DNA of 64,000 nucleotides from Actinomycetota bacterium (GTDB lineage: Bacteria; Actinomycetota; Acidimicrobiia; IMCC26256; PALSA-555): assembly GCA_016870355.1 (NCBI GenBank), contig VGBR01000006.1, positions 98,671 through 162,670 on the forward strand. The letters run 5' to 3'. Below, in pieces: positions 1 to 9,193 of this stretch. Made by a program: the position numbers and the translations under genes. Under the pieces are notes generated by a model that saw only the letters and a list, made by a program, of their open reading frames with translations, was not told the DNA's origin and made no database searches. Numbering within the stretch: the stretch's first letter is position 1; every line of letters begins with the position of its first letter.

Positions 1-2
1 AC

Positions 3-617
3 TACAACGGCGTGCGGGTGCCGGCTGAGAACCTGCTCGGTGGGGAAGGCCAGGCCTTCGCCATCGCGCAGACGCGCCTCGGCGGCGGTCGCATCCACCA
101 CGCGATGCGCACGGTCGGTGTGTGTCAGCGGGCGTTCGACATGATGTGCGAGCGCGCACTGTCACGCGTCACGCAGGGCGAAGTGCTGGCGAAGAAGCAG
201 ATGGTGCAGGAGAAGATTGCCGACGCTTACATCCAGCTCCAGCAGTTCCGGCTCATGGTGCTGCACGCAGCGTGGACGCTCGACCAGGGCGACAAGAAGC
301 GCGGCCGCACCGAGATTGCGATGGTCAAGGTGCTCACGCCGCAGGTGCTCATCGACATCGGCTACAAGGCGTTGCACATCCATGGCTCGCTCGGCACGTC
401 GAACGAGATGCCGCTGATGGGGCTTTGGACCATGGCGCCCGTGATGGGCATCGCCGACGGTCCGACCGAGGTGCACAAGGTCACGGTCGCTCGTCAGGTG
501 CTCAAGGACTACAAGCCATCCGAGGGGCTGTTCCCGAGCATGCACCTGCCGCCACGCCAGGAAGCGGCCCGCAAGAAGTTCGCCGACTTGATCGAGCACG
601 AGGTGGCACAGCATTGA
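3..617 (+). CDS. Acyl-CoA dehydrogenase, C-terminal part (5' end outside window)
   Basis: The visible 204 residues are the C-terminal half of an acyl-CoA dehydrogenase, the FAD enzyme that makes the 2,3-double bond of acyl-CoA. Typical pieces are VPAENLLGGEGQAF near the window start, the R-rich LGGGRIHHAMR helix, GSLGTSNEMP and ADGPTEVHK near the end. This last motif and the coupled downstream kinase gene resemble the ACAD10/ACAD11 arrangement. The reading frame is open from base 3, so the gene begins upstream of the window. Its stop overlaps the TTG start of the next gene (TTGA), so the two are probably translated together. The substrate cannot be read from this fragment. Confidence 0.9.
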   Translation, partial: YNGVRVPAENLLGGEGQAFAIAQTRLGGGRIHHAMRTVGVCQRAFDMMCERALSRVTQGEVLAKKQMVQEKIADAYIQLQQFRLMVLHAAWTLDQGDKKRGRTEIAMVKVLTPQVLIDIGYKALHIHGSLGTSNEMPLMGLWTMAPVMGIADGPTEVHKVTVARQVLKDYKPSEGLFPSMHLPPRQEAARKKFADLIEHEVAQH

Positions 618-1711
618 GCGACACGACCGACACCAGCGCCAAGGCGAAGCCCTGGGAGGGCATCGACGACGACGAGCGCACCGAAGGGCTCATCGACCGC
701 GACTCGCTCGGGAAGTGGATGGATGGGCTCGGGCTGCTCGGCAAGGGTGAGCCCGTCGAGACCCGCTATCTGAGCGGCGGGTCTTCGAACGAGATCTTCG
801 AGATCAAGCGCGGGGAGCACTCGTTTGCGTTGCGGCGTCCGCCGCGCACCGTGCCCGAAGGTCGCAACGAGACGATGCTGCGCGAGTACCGCGTCCTCGA
901 GGCGCTGAACGGCACCGACGTGCCGCACCCCGAGGGCATCGCCGGTTGCGACGACCACAGCGTGATCGGCTCGTCCTTCTACCTGATGGGGATGATCGAG
1001 GGCTGGTCGCCGATGAGCATGGGCGACACCTGGCCCGAGCCCTTCCACCGCGATCTGGAGGCGCGCAAGGGTCTTGGCATCCAGCTCGTCGACGGCATCG
1101 CGCGCCTGTCGAAGGTCGACTGGAAGGCACGCGGGCTCGAGGGGTTCGGCAAGCCGGAGGGGTTCCTCGAGCGCCAGGCCGACCGTTGGGTGTCGCACTA
1201 CGAGAAGATGAAGACGCGCGACCTCGATGGTGTCGACGTCATCGCGCAGTGGCTGCGCGACAACAAGCCGAGTGTGTACGAGCCGGGCATCATCCACGGC
1301 GACTACCAGTTCGCGAACGTGATGTTCGCCCACGGCGCACCGGCCAAGCTCGCGGCGATCGTCGACTGGGAGATGACGACGGTCGGTGATCCGCTCATCG
1401 ACCTCGGCTGGGTGATCCAGGGTTGGCCGAAGGACGACGCGCCGCCGTCGGATTCCGGCTACGTGCCGATGGACGGGATGCCCAAGCGCACCGAGCTGCT
1501 CGCGCACTACACCGAGGTGAGCGGGCGCCCGACGGATCAGATCGACTACTACGAGATCCTCGCGGGCTTCAAGCTCGCGATCGTGCTCGAGGGTCAGTAC
1601 TCGCGGTACAAGACGGGCAAGCTCGACAACCCGAAGATCGAGGCGTTCGCCCCGATCGTCGTCGACATGCTCGCCAAGACCGCCGAGCTCACCAAGACCT
1701 CCCGCATCTGA
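614..1711 (+). CDS. Aminoglycoside phosphotransferase-like kinase (ACAD10/11 / LvaA type)
   Basis: A 365-residue APH-fold kinase. The Brenner-type catalytic motif HGDYQFANVMF lies near residue 228 and the metal-binding IVDWEMTTVGDP near residue 249. The TTG start at 614 is chosen because it overlaps the stop of the preceding acyl-CoA dehydrogenase by 4 bp and the protein then begins SDTTDTS, a plausible flexible N-terminus. Kinases of this family coupled to acyl-CoA dehydrogenases phosphorylate 4-hydroxyacyl-CoAs (mammalian ACAD10/11; LvaA with LvaC in levulinate degradation). A role in 4-hydroxy acid catabolism is therefore an inference from the pair. Antibiotic resistance is unlikely. Confidence 0.85.
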   Translation: MSDTTDTSAKAKPWEGIDDDERTEGLIDRDSLGKWMDGLGLLGKGEPVETRYLSGGSSNEIFEIKRGEHSFALRRPPRTVPEGRNETMLREYRVLEALNGTDVPHPEGIAGCDDHSVIGSSFYLMGMIEGWSPMSMGDTWPEPFHRDLEARKGLGIQLVDGIARLSKVDWKARGLEGFGKPEGFLERQADRWVSHYEKMKTRDLDGVDVIAQWLRDNKPSVYEPGIIHGDYQFANVMFAHGAPAKLAAIVDWEMTTVGDPLIDLGWVIQGWPKDDAPPSDSGYVPMDGMPKRTELLAHYTEVSGRPTDQIDYYEILAGFKLAIVLEGQYSRYKTGKLDNPKIEAFAPIVVDMLAKTAELTKTSRI

Positions 1712-1743
1712 CGCGAAGCAGCACCCCAACCCCACCCCGCCGT

Positions 1744-1794
1744 CGTTCTGGAGGCTGTGGCATGCCGAATCGGTACGCCACGCGCTCCAGAACG
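1744..1794. terminator. Nested hairpin between kinase and aftD-like gene
   Basis: Perfect 10-bp outer arms CGTTCTGGAG (1744-1753) and CTCCAGAACG (1785-1794) enclose GTGGC/GCCAC (1757-1761, 1777-1781) and a central CCGA-A-TCGG. No T-tract follows. It lies 33 bp after the kinase stop and 15 bp before the next -10 box, so a terminator or RNA-processing structure is likely. Confidence 0.5.
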
Positions 1795-1808
1795 AAGGGC
1801 GCGGCGCC

Positions 1809-1814
1809 TAGCGT
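1809..1814 (+). promoter_or_regulatory. Leaderless -10 box TAGCGT of the aftD-like gene
   Basis: TAGCGT ends 9 nt before the ATG at 1824 and no Shine-Dalgarno is visible, the same geometry as many other starts in this window. Transcription probably begins at the start codon. Confidence 0.5.
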
Positions 1815-1823
1815 GGACGCGAC

Positions 1824-4800
1824 ATGGCTCGGATCACTGCGGGGGTGAGCGCGCGCTCGCGGCGACTCGAGATCATTGGGTTCGCGCTGCTGGCGTACGT
1901 GCCGTTCCTGCTGTCGTCGCCCGGGCAGGTCAGCGCCGATACGAAGCACTACTTCTATCTCGACCCCGGTCGGATGCTGTCGCGCGCGCCGTCGCTGTGG
2001 GATCCGCACATCGGCACCGGCAGCGTGCCGCACCAGACCGTCGGGTTTCTCTTCCCGATGGGTCCCTACTACTGGGTCATGGACCAGCTCGGGGTGCCCG
2101 ACTGGGTTGCGCAACGACTCTGGCTCGGCACCCTCTCGTTCGTCGCCGCGCTCGGGATGCTGTGGTTGCTCTACATGCTGGGGGCGCGCCGTGCCGGTGT
2201 GATCGCGGGCGCGCTCGCGTACATGCTCACGCCGTACCAGCTGGCGTTCACCGCGCGGCTGTCTGCGCTCCTCATTCCCTGGGCGGTGCTCCCGTGGCTC
2301 GTCGGTCTGACGGCGCGCGCACTGAAGCGCGGGGGATGGCGCGATCCGGCGCTGTTCGCGTTCGTGGTGCTTCCTGCCGGCAGCGCGAACGCAACCTCGT
2401 TGTTGCTCGCTGGGATCGCGCCGGCGCTGTGGTTGGTGTTCGCGGTCATCGGCCGTCAAGCCAGGGCACGAGAGGCGCTCGCGACGGCCGGCCGCATCGG
2501 CGTCCTCGCGATCGGCGTGTGTGCGTGGTGGGCGTCCGGCCTCGTGGCGCAGTCGCGCTACGGCATCCCGATCCTCGACGTCACCGAGACCGTGCGCACC
2601 GTCTCGACCGCATCCAACCCGGCGGACCTGCTGCGCGGCCTCGGCAACTGGTTCTTCCTCGGCAGCGACTCGCTCGGCCGCTGGCTCGACCAGTCGGCCG
2701 CCTACGCGGAACGGAACTGGCTCGCGATCGCGACGTTCGCGGTTCCGGGCCTCGCGCTGGTCGGCGCCGCCGTGTTGCGGTGGCGACACCGCGCCTACTT
2801 TGCCGGACTCGTTGTTGTGGGCGTCATCTTCGGTGTCGGTGCGTGGCCATACGACAACCCGAGCCCGATCGGCGCCGCGTTCAAGAGCGTCGCCGACAGC
2901 TCGGCGTTCGGTCTCGCATTGCGAAACACGCCCCGCGTCGTGCCGATCGTCGTGCTCGGGGTCGCCGGCTTGTTGGCCGCGGGCGTCTCCGTGCTGGCCG
3001 CGCGCCAGCGCCTCGAATGGCTGGCGGCCGGCGCCGTCTGCCTGTGCGTCGTCGTCGGGTTCTCGCCGGTGTGGGAGACCGGCTACCTCTCGGACAACGC
3101 CGATCGACCTGAAGACATCCCCGAGTACACGTTCGCCGCCTCGGACGCGCTCGCCGACGGGAGCGAGCAGACGCGCGTGCTCGAGCTCCCGGGCGCGCTC
3201 TTCGGTGCGTATCGCTGGGGCTACACCGTCGACCCGATCACCCCCGGGCTCACGGATCGCAAGTGGGCCGGCCGCGAGCTGCCGCCGTACGGCTCGCCGG
3301 CATCCGTCGACCTGCTCGCCGCGCTCGACCGCCGCGTGCAGGAGGGCACGTTCGAGGCCTCGTCGCTCGCGGGCATCGCCCGCCTGCTGCGCTCGGGCAC
3401 CGTGTTCGTGCGCTCCGACCTCGAGTACGAGCGGTTCGGCTCGCCGCGACCGCGCTTGGTGTGGAAGCAGCTCACCGACCCGCTCGCGCCGGGCTTGAAG
3501 CAACCCCGGAAGTTCGGTCCGGGCAAGAAGAACCGGGCTGCGGCTGAGCTCGCGCTGTTCGACGAGCTCGAGCTCGTGTCGAGCGGGGAAGAGGATCCGC
3601 CCGAGCTCGCGTTGTTCGACGTCACCGACGTGCCGGGCCTTGTCACCACCAAGTCGGTCGAACGTCCCGTGATCGTCGCCGGCAACGGTGACGGACTCGT
3701 CGAAGCCGCCGCCGCGGGCGTGCTCGACGGCGACGAGCTCATCCTCTATTCAGCGTCGCTCACCGGCAAGGAGCTGCGCGCCGCGCTCGCCCAGGGTGCC
3801 GACCTCGTCATCACCGACTCGAACCGGCGCCGAGCCCGTCGCTGGAACAGCCTTCGTGACGAGACGGGTATCACCGAGCGCGCCGGACAGGTGGCGCTGC
3901 GCGACGACACCGACGACTTCCGGCTCGAGCCGGTTGCCGACCCCGGCGATGGTGAGCGCACGGTCGTGGAGCACCGCGGCGGGCGCGTCGATGCCACCGG
4001 CTACGGCGTCACCGGCCTGTACCGGCCCGAGGACCGGCCGGCCCAGGCCTTCGACGACGACTTGCGCACCTCATGGCGCGCCGCTGGTGGGCTCGACGCG
4101 CGCGGCGAACGCATCATCCTGCGGCCCGACGAACCCGTGCACACCGACCACATCACGCTCGTGCAACTGCTCGACGCGCCAATCGGGCGCTGGATCACGA
4201 AGGTGCAGCTGCGCTTCGACGAAGGCGACCCGGTGACGGTGACGCTCGATGACTCGTCGCGCACGCCCGAAGGCCAGGGGATCGGCTTCTCGGACCGCAC
4301 GTTCAAGAAGCTCGAAGTCGAGATTCTGGAGGTGACGCCCGGCACCGATGCTGTCGGCTTCGCCGAGATCCGCGCCGACATGAAGGTCGACGAGGTGGTC
4401 AGGCTCCCGACCGCGCTCGTGAGTCGATTGCCCGACGGTTCTCGCGACTACCGAATGATCGTCGTGCTCGCGCGCGAGCGCTACGAGCCGGCCGACGTCG
4501 ATCACCGCGACGAGGAGCTCGGCCTTGCCCGCGTGCTCACCGTCGACGAGACGCGCTCCTTCGGGCTCTCCGGTACCGCCCGATTGAACCCCCGTTCGTC
4601 GGTCGACCTCATCGACGAGGTGCTCGGCACGCAGGGTACCGACAACCTCGCCGAGTCGGGTCATCTCGGCGGTGTCGCCGACGCTCGGGTGGCGATGGCG
4701 TTCGATGGCGACTCGAGCACCGCGTGGACGTCACTCCTCGGAGCGCCCGAACAGCAGTTCATCGCGGTGCGCACCGACAACGAGACGACGATCGATCACC

Positions 4801-6050
4801 TCGACCTCGAGGTCGTCGCCGACGGCCGCCATTCGGTTCCGACGCGATTGCAGCTCGTCGTCGACAACGTCGCCTCGCGCACCATCGACCTGCCCACAAT
4901 CACCGACCGGAAGGCGGAGCAGGCCACCGAGATCGTCAGTGTCGATTTCGAGCCGGTCACCGGACGTTCGTTCCACATCGTCATCGATGCAGTTCGGCCC
5001 GTCGCCAAGACCGGCGCGCTCTACGGCGTCACGAACGTCGCGCCGGTCGCGATCGCCGAAGTCGGGCTCGACGGCGCGCCGATCGTGCAGCACGCCACCG
5101 AGCTCGCTGGTGAATGTCGTGACGACCTCATCACCCTCGATGACGAGCCGGTTGCCGTCCGCATCTTGGGCGCGGTCGAGGATGGACGCCGCGGGTGGGA
5201 CATCGAGATGTGCGACCTCTCGCTCGTGCTGTCGGCTGGTGAGCACGTGCTCAGGAGCGCCTACGGCATCGACACCGGCATCGATGTCGACCGGCTGGTG
5301 CTCACGTCCAACCGTGGCGGGCCAGTCGTAGGCCTCCGCCCGCCCGCTGAGATCGGCGGGGTGGAGTCGCCGGCGACGGTGCGCGTCCTCGACGACGGCC
5401 CCACCGCCAAGGACGTGCGCCTCCAGACCGACGGAGAGCCGTTCTGGTTGATCCTCGGTGAGAGCGACAACGCGGGATGGACCGCGACCACCGACGACGG
5501 CATCGATTTCGGCGTACCCAGGCTCGTTGACGGCTTCGCGAACGGTTGGCTGGTGACACCGGAGAAAGCCGGAACGATGTTGGTGCACCTCCGCTGGACC
5601 GGCCAGAACGTGGTGTGGATCGCGATGGCGGTCTCGGTCGTGACGCTGCTTGCGTGTGGGCTGTTGCTGTGGTCGCTGCGTCGTCGCGCCGGTGACCCGT
5701 CGGACCTCGAGGACACCCCGGTCCTGGGTTCGCCCGTCGAGTTCGACGGCGACACACCGAGCCTCCGAGCGGCAGTGATCGTCGGCGCGGTCACCGCAGT
5801 CGCCGCCGGACTCGTGAGTCGCCCGTGGATCGGCGTGATCGTCGGTGCAGCCGCGTTCCTCGCATGTCGCGTAGAAAGCGCCCGCGTGCTTCTGCTTGCG
5901 GGCGCGCCGCTTGCACTCGCGGGCGCGAAGATCGGTGGCGAGCCCGAGCTCGGCTGGCTTGCGGTCTTGCTCTTCGGCGCCGACGTGGTGTGCGCCGAAG
6001 TGCGACGCAGGGTCAGCGGCGCGGTAGCCCCAACACCCGCTGGGCGATGA
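1824..6050 (+). CDS. aftD: AftD-like arabinofuranosyltransferase (DUF3367), very large membrane protein
   Basis: A 1408-residue protein, close to the ~1400 residues of mycobacterial AftD. The N-terminal third is polytopic. The second residue block reads SADTKHYFYLDPGRML, with an acidic loop and a PHQTVGFLFPMGPYYW segment, typical of GT-C/DUF3367 enzymes that use polyprenyl-phosphate arabinose. The long middle is extracytoplasmic beta-rich sequence with carbohydrate-binding (F5/8C-like) character, for example QAFDDDLRTSWRA and AFDGDSSTAWTS. Two or more membrane segments close the C-terminus. Likely job: building arabinan-type cell-envelope polysaccharide; the actual acceptor here is unknown. 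It has its own leaderless promoter, and its 3' end overlaps the convergent acyl-CoA dehydrogenase by 38 bp. Confidence 0.85.
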   Translation: MARITAGVSARSRRLEIIGFALLAYVPFLLSSPGQVSADTKHYFYLDPGRMLSRAPSLWDPHIGTGSVPHQTVGFLFPMGPYYWVMDQLGVPDWVAQRLWLGTLSFVAALGMLWLLYMLGARRAGVIAGALAYMLTPYQLAFTARLSALLIPWAVLPWLVGLTARALKRGGWRDPALFAFVVLPAGSANATSLLLAGIAPALWLVFAVIGRQARAREALATAGRIGVLAIGVCAWWASGLVAQSRYGIPILDVTETVRTVSTASNPADLLRGLGNWFFLGSDSLGRWLDQSAAYAERNWLAIATFAVPGLALVGAAVLRWRHRAYFAGLVVVGVIFGVGAWPYDNPSPIGAAFKSVADSSAFGLALRNTPRVVPIVVLGVAGLLAAGVSVLAARQRLEWLAAGAVCLCVVVGFSPVWETGYLSDNADRPEDIPEYTFAASDALADGSEQTRVLELPGALFGAYRWGYTVDPITPGLTDRKWAGRELPPYGSPASVDLLAALDRRVQEGTFEASSLAGIARLLRSGTVFVRSDLEYERFGSPRPRLVWKQLTDPLAPGLKQPRKFGPGKKNRAAAELALFDELELVSSGEEDPPELALFDVTDVPGLVTTKSVERPVIVAGNGDGLVEAAAAGVLDGDELILYSASLTGKELRAALAQGADLVITDSNRRRARRWNSLRDETGITERAGQVALRDDTDDFRLEPVADPGDGERTVVEHRGGRVDATGYGVTGLYRPEDRPAQAFDDDLRTSWRAAGGLDARGERIILRPDEPVHTDHITLVQLLDAPIGRWITKVQLRFDEGDPVTVTLDDSSRTPEGQGIGFSDRTFKKLEVEILEVTPGTDAVGFAEIRADMKVDEVVRLPTALVSRLPDGSRDYRMIVVLARERYEPADVDHRDEELGLARVLTVDETRSFGLSGTARLNPRSSVDLIDEVLGTQGTDNLAESGHLGGVADARVAMAFDGDSSTAWTSLLGAPEQQFIAVRTDNETTIDHLDLEVVADGRHSVPTRLQLVVDNVASRTIDLPTITDRKAEQATEIVSVDFEPVTGRSFHIVIDAVRPVAKTGALYGVTNVAPVAIAEVGLDGAPIVQHATELAGECRDDLITLDDEPVAVRILGAVEDGRRGWDIEMCDLSLVLSAGEHVLRSAYGIDTGIDVDRLVLTSNRGGPVVGLRPPAEIGGVESPATVRVLDDGPTAKDVRLQTDGEPFWLILGESDNAGWTATTDDGIDFGVPRLVDGFANGWLVTPEKAGTMLVHLRWTGQNVVWIAMAVSVVTLLACGLLLWSLRRRAGDPSDLEDTPVLGSPVEFDGDTPSLRAAVIVGAVTAVAAGLVSRPWIGVIVGAAAFLACRVESARVLLLAGAPLALAGAKIGGEPELGWLAVLLFGADVVCAEVRRRVSGAVAPTPAGR

Positions 6051-7179
6051 TGTTCTTGTTCACTTGCGTGGTCCCACCGGCGATGGTGTGCGACCGCATG
6101 GAGACCCGATCCCGTCCCCAGTGACCGTGGTTGGCGTCGGGGCCGAGCACGGCGCCGGCGACCTCGCCCACGTGCTGCGCGGTCTCACTCCACACGAGCT
6201 TCGCGAGGCTGCTCTCTGGTCCGAGCTCTCGACCGTGGAGCGCACCTGAGAGCGCCCGTTCCGAGAGCAGCTTGAGCAGCTCACCTTCCAGGTAGACGCG
6301 CGCGAGGCGTTGCCGCAGCGCCGGATCCTCAGCCGCCATGCGCCCGTCGCCGAGCGGTGTCTCCTTCGCTTGGTCGAGCAGCGTGCGGATCTGGGCGCGC
6401 AGCCCAAGGTGCAGCGCAGCGACGCCACCTCGCTCGTGCATGAGTGTGGTGATCGCGACCCGCCACCCTTCGTTCTCCGCGCCGAGGAGCGACGACACCG
6501 GAACGCGTGCGTCGGTGAAGAAGATCTCGTTGAACTCCGAGTCGCCGGTGATCGTCGTCAATGGACGGACTTCGATGCCGGGCAGCGACATGTCCACGAG
6601 CAGGCACGAGATGCCCTTGTGCTTGGGCGCTTCGGGGTCGGTGCGCACGAGCAGCTCGCACCAGCTGGCAACCTGCCCGAGCGTGTTCCATGTCTTCTGC
6701 CCGTTGACGACGTAGCAGTCGCCGTCGCGCACGGCCGTGGCCTTCAGGCCGGCAAGGTCGGAGCCCGCGCCGGGTTCGGAGAAGCCCTGACACCAGATGT
6801 CGTCGCCGCGCAGCATTCGGGGGAGCAGCGTGCTGCGTTGCTCGTCGGTGCCGTACTCCATGATCGCCGGCGCGATGTTCGACAGGCCGATGAGGTTCAC
6901 GGTCGACGGCGCGCCCGCGCGGTGCATCTCTTCGGCGTAGACGACCTGGTCCATGATCCCGGCACCGCGACCGCCGTACTCCTCGGGCCAGGCGATCGCG
7001 GTGTAGCGAGCATCCGCGAGCGTGGCGTTCCACTCACGGTTCATGGCCAGATCGGGGTCGTCCGGCGAGCACGCCAGGACGGACTTCATCGACTGGTACG
7101 GCTCGGTGAAGTGCTCGTCGAGCCACGACCGCAACTCGGCGCGAAACGCCTCCGCCTCGGCGGGATAGTCGAAGTTCAC
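6013..7179 (-). CDS. Acyl-CoA dehydrogenase
   Basis: A full-length 388-residue acyl-CoA dehydrogenase with WCQGFSEPGAGSDLAGL (FAD/substrate loop), NGQKTWNTLGQVASWC, and the C-terminal AGGTTQVNKNIIAQRVLGL that normally carries TS(Q/E)xxxxxIA-type contacts. It is the last gene of the minus-strand 2-oxoacid:ferredoxin oxidoreductase operon; its ATG overlaps the beta-subunit stop (ATGA). The context suggests that it oxidises the acyl-CoA made by the oxidoreductase, as in branched-chain acid degradation, but the substrate is not known. The last 38 bp overlap the convergent aftD-like gene. Confidence 0.92.
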   Translation of the reverse strand: MNFDYPAEAEAFRAELRSWLDEHFTEPYQSMKSVLACSPDDPDLAMNREWNATLADARYTAIAWPEEYGGRGAGIMDQVVYAEEMHRAGAPSTVNLIGLSNIAPAIMEYGTDEQRSTLLPRMLRGDDIWCQGFSEPGAGSDLAGLKATAVRDGDCYVVNGQKTWNTLGQVASWCELLVRTDPEAPKHKGISCLLVDMSLPGIEVRPLTTITGDSEFNEIFFTDARVPVSSLLGAENEGWRVAITTLMHERGGVAALHLGLRAQIRTLLDQAKETPLGDGRMAAEDPALRQRLARVYLEGELLKLLSERALSGALHGRELGPESSLAKLVWSETAQHVGEVAGAVLGPDANHGHWGRDRVSMRSHTIAGGTTQVNKNIIAQRVLGLPRR

Positions 7180-8069
7180 GCCTCTTCTTCTAGCCCACCC
7201 GCCGCGAGCCGTGACTCGATCTCGTGTTGCCGCTTCACGTTCTCGGCGTAGAGCTCCTCGGTGGACTTGATCCGCCCACCCTCCTTGAGCTCGCCCATCA
7301 CGTGGACCTCTCCGAGCGTGTCGTGCAGGTACTCAGGTCCATCGACGGTGGGGATGAACCACCCGGTCGGGCACATCGTGAGCACCTCGACGAACGTGAA
7401 GCCACCACCGTCCCGCTGGATCTCGAAGGCGCGCTTGATCATCTTCTTGGTTCGAGCGACGGCACCGGCGTTGTGCACCGAACCCCGCGCCACGTACGCG
7501 GCGCCGTCGAGCCGCGCGAGCAGGTCGCCGATCAGGATCGGGTAGCCGTGGTACTCCGCGTCGCGGCCTTCGAGCGAGTTCTTCGTGCGCTGCCCGATCA
7601 CCGTGGTCGCGGTCATGTGGCCACCGGTCTCGCCGAACACACCGTTGTTCAGCAGGATGCAGGTGACGTTCTCGCCGCGCGCCGCGGTGTGGATGACCTC
7701 TTGCAGCCCCTCGTTCACCATGTCGCCGTCACCCTGGAGCGTGAAGACGATCGAGTCGGGGAGCATGCGCTTCACACCGGTGGCGACGGACGGCGCGCGG
7801 CCGTGCAGGGCCTGAATGAGGTCGACGTCCATCGTCATCCCGAAGCTCGTGTAGCAGCCGATGCCGAGCACGGCGACCGAGCGTTGCGCCACGTCGAGCT
7901 CGGTCAACGCTTCGAGGAACGACCGCAGCACGAGCGGCTCACCACACCCAGGGCACATGTGGTGCTCCTGGGTGAGCAAGAGGTCAGGAGTGAGGTCGCC
8001 CACCTTGCGCGCTGCATCGGGCGCGACCGTGGTGTCGATCACGGGGCCCAGCGGAACCGACGTGCTCAT
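7176..8069 (-). CDS. 2-oxoacid:ferredoxin oxidoreductase, beta (TPP-binding) subunit
   Basis: A 297-residue TPP-binding subunit. CPGCGEPLVLRSF near residue 38 is the usual CPGCG cluster/TPP region, and GDGDMVNEG...LNNGVFGETGGHM is the TPP diphosphate and Mg-binding stretch (GDGD...NN). This subunit decarboxylates a 2-oxoacid and passes electrons through Fe-S clusters to ferredoxin. Genes are coupled by 4-bp overlaps to the alpha subunit upstream and the acyl-CoA dehydrogenase downstream. Pyruvate, 2-oxoglutarate and branched-chain 2-oxoacid versions look alike at this level. The acyl-CoA dehydrogenase partner favours a branched-chain or other acyl substrate (inference). Confidence 0.88.
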   Translation of the reverse strand: MSTSVPLGPVIDTTVAPDAARKVGDLTPDLLLTQEHHMCPGCGEPLVLRSFLEALTELDVAQRSVAVLGIGCYTSFGMTMDVDLIQALHGRAPSVATGVKRMLPDSIVFTLQGDGDMVNEGLQEVIHTAARGENVTCILLNNGVFGETGGHMTATTVIGQRTKNSLEGRDAEYHGYPILIGDLLARLDGAAYVARGSVHNAGAVARTKKMIKRAFEIQRDGGGFTFVEVLTMCPTGWFIPTVDGPEYLHDTLGEVHVMGELKEGGRIKSTEELYAENVKRQHEIESRLAAGGLEEEA

Positions 8070-9193
8070 CCCGTGGTCCTCTCGTTGTCGGGGAGCCGTG
8101 GCAGCTCCGCTCCGGCGCCGCCGCGGTGCACCGCGAGGATTCGCGCGCGCACGTGCTCAGCATCGAGCAACGGGCCCACGCCGAAGCCGGAGCCATCGGT
8201 GGAGATCCCGCCGATGCCGACCACGGGCGCAGTGCCGAGCGCGCCGAGGCGCACGTCGTCGATCATCTGGCCGGCACACAGCTCGAACACCGCGACCGTG
8301 CGCGCGGTCTGCGCCGCCTCGGTCACCGCGGCGTACGGGAACGGCCAGAGCGAGATTGGCCGTACATACCCGACGCGCTCGCCCTCGGCCCGTAGCTGCT
8401 GCACGACGTAGCGCACGAACTTCGCCGGTGTGCCGAACGCGACGATCACGGTCTCGGCGTCGTCCAGGTACCCAGACTCGACCCGCACTTCGGTCTGCTC
8501 GATCTCGCGGTGCTTCGCGGAGATCTTGCGGAGGTGCTGTTCGATCCCTGGGTTGGGATGCCCGTGCTTCCCGAAGCCCAACGGCGACACGAGCTTCGAC
8601 GCGCGCGTGCCGGTGGTCGATCCGTCGAGGGCCCATGTCTTGTCCGGTACCCCACCGAAGTCGATCCGGTCGATTGTCACCGCCTGCCGTGTGTGAGCAG
8701 TCAGGTAGTCGCCGTACACGAGCACCGGGTTGCGCCACCTGTCGGCAAGGTGGAACGCGAGCTGGGTGAGCTCGACGGCCTCGCTGATGTCCATCGGCGC
8801 GAGCACGATGTGGCGGTAGTCCCCGTGACCGCCGCCGCGCGTCGCCTGGAAGTAGTCCTGCTGACCGCGCGCCATGTTGAAGATCACCAATGGCAGCTCG
8901 GCGAGCGTGATCTCGGAGAACGACTCCTGCATGAGCGACAGGCCTTGACCCGTCGAGCCGGTCGCGGCACGAGCCCCCGTCGCGAGCGCGCCCCACGCCA
9001 TGCCCACGGCCTCGAGCTCGCTCTCGGCGTTGATGCACGTGCCGCCGACGCCGGGAAGGTGCTTGGCGAAGTGCTCGAGCACCTCGGTGAAGGGCGTCAT
9101 CGGATATCCGGCGAAGAACCGACAGCCCGCGGCGATCGCGGCCAGCGCGATCGCCTCCGACCCCTCCATCAAAACTTGTTCTTGCGCGGTCAT
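8066..9193 (-). CDS. 2-oxoacid:ferredoxin oxidoreductase, alpha subunit
   Basis: A 375-residue alpha subunit with pyrimidine-binding-domain motifs: GSEAIALAAIAAGCRFFAGYPMTPFTE near the N-terminus, NAESELEAVGMAWGA (the conserved Glu-containing segment contacting TPP) and STGQGLSLMQE. The open frame extends upstream, but the ATG at 9193 is selected because it overlaps the stop of the delta (ferredoxin-like) subunit by 4 bp and begins with the conserved domain. It pairs with the beta subunit encoded immediately downstream. Confidence 0.88.
   Translation of the reverse strand: MTAQEQVLMEGSEAIALAAIAAGCRFFAGYPMTPFTEVLEHFAKHLPGVGGTCINAESELEAVGMAWGALATGARAATGSTGQGLSLMQESFSEITLAELPLVIFNMARGQQDYFQATRGGGHGDYRHIVLAPMDISEAVELTQLAFHLADRWRNPVLVYGDYLTAHTRQAVTIDRIDFGGVPDKTWALDGSTTGTRASKLVSPLGFGKHGHPNPGIEQHLRKISAKHREIEQTEVRVESGYLDDAETVIVAFGTPAKFVRYVVQQLRAEGERVGYVRPISLWPFPYAAVTEAAQTARTVAVFELCAGQMIDDVRLGALGTAPVVGIGGISTDGSGFGVGPLLDAEHVRARILAVHRGGAGAELPRLPDNERTTG

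Noticed and set aside
614..1711. Aminoglycoside resistance gene
   Set aside because: The APH fold is present, but coupling to an acyl-CoA dehydrogenase fits ACAD10/11-type metabolism.
1689..3503. 604-codon open frame on the minus strand
   Set aside because: It is antisense to the AftD-like gene, Arg/Gly/Glu-rich without domains; such shadows are expected in GC-rich DNA.
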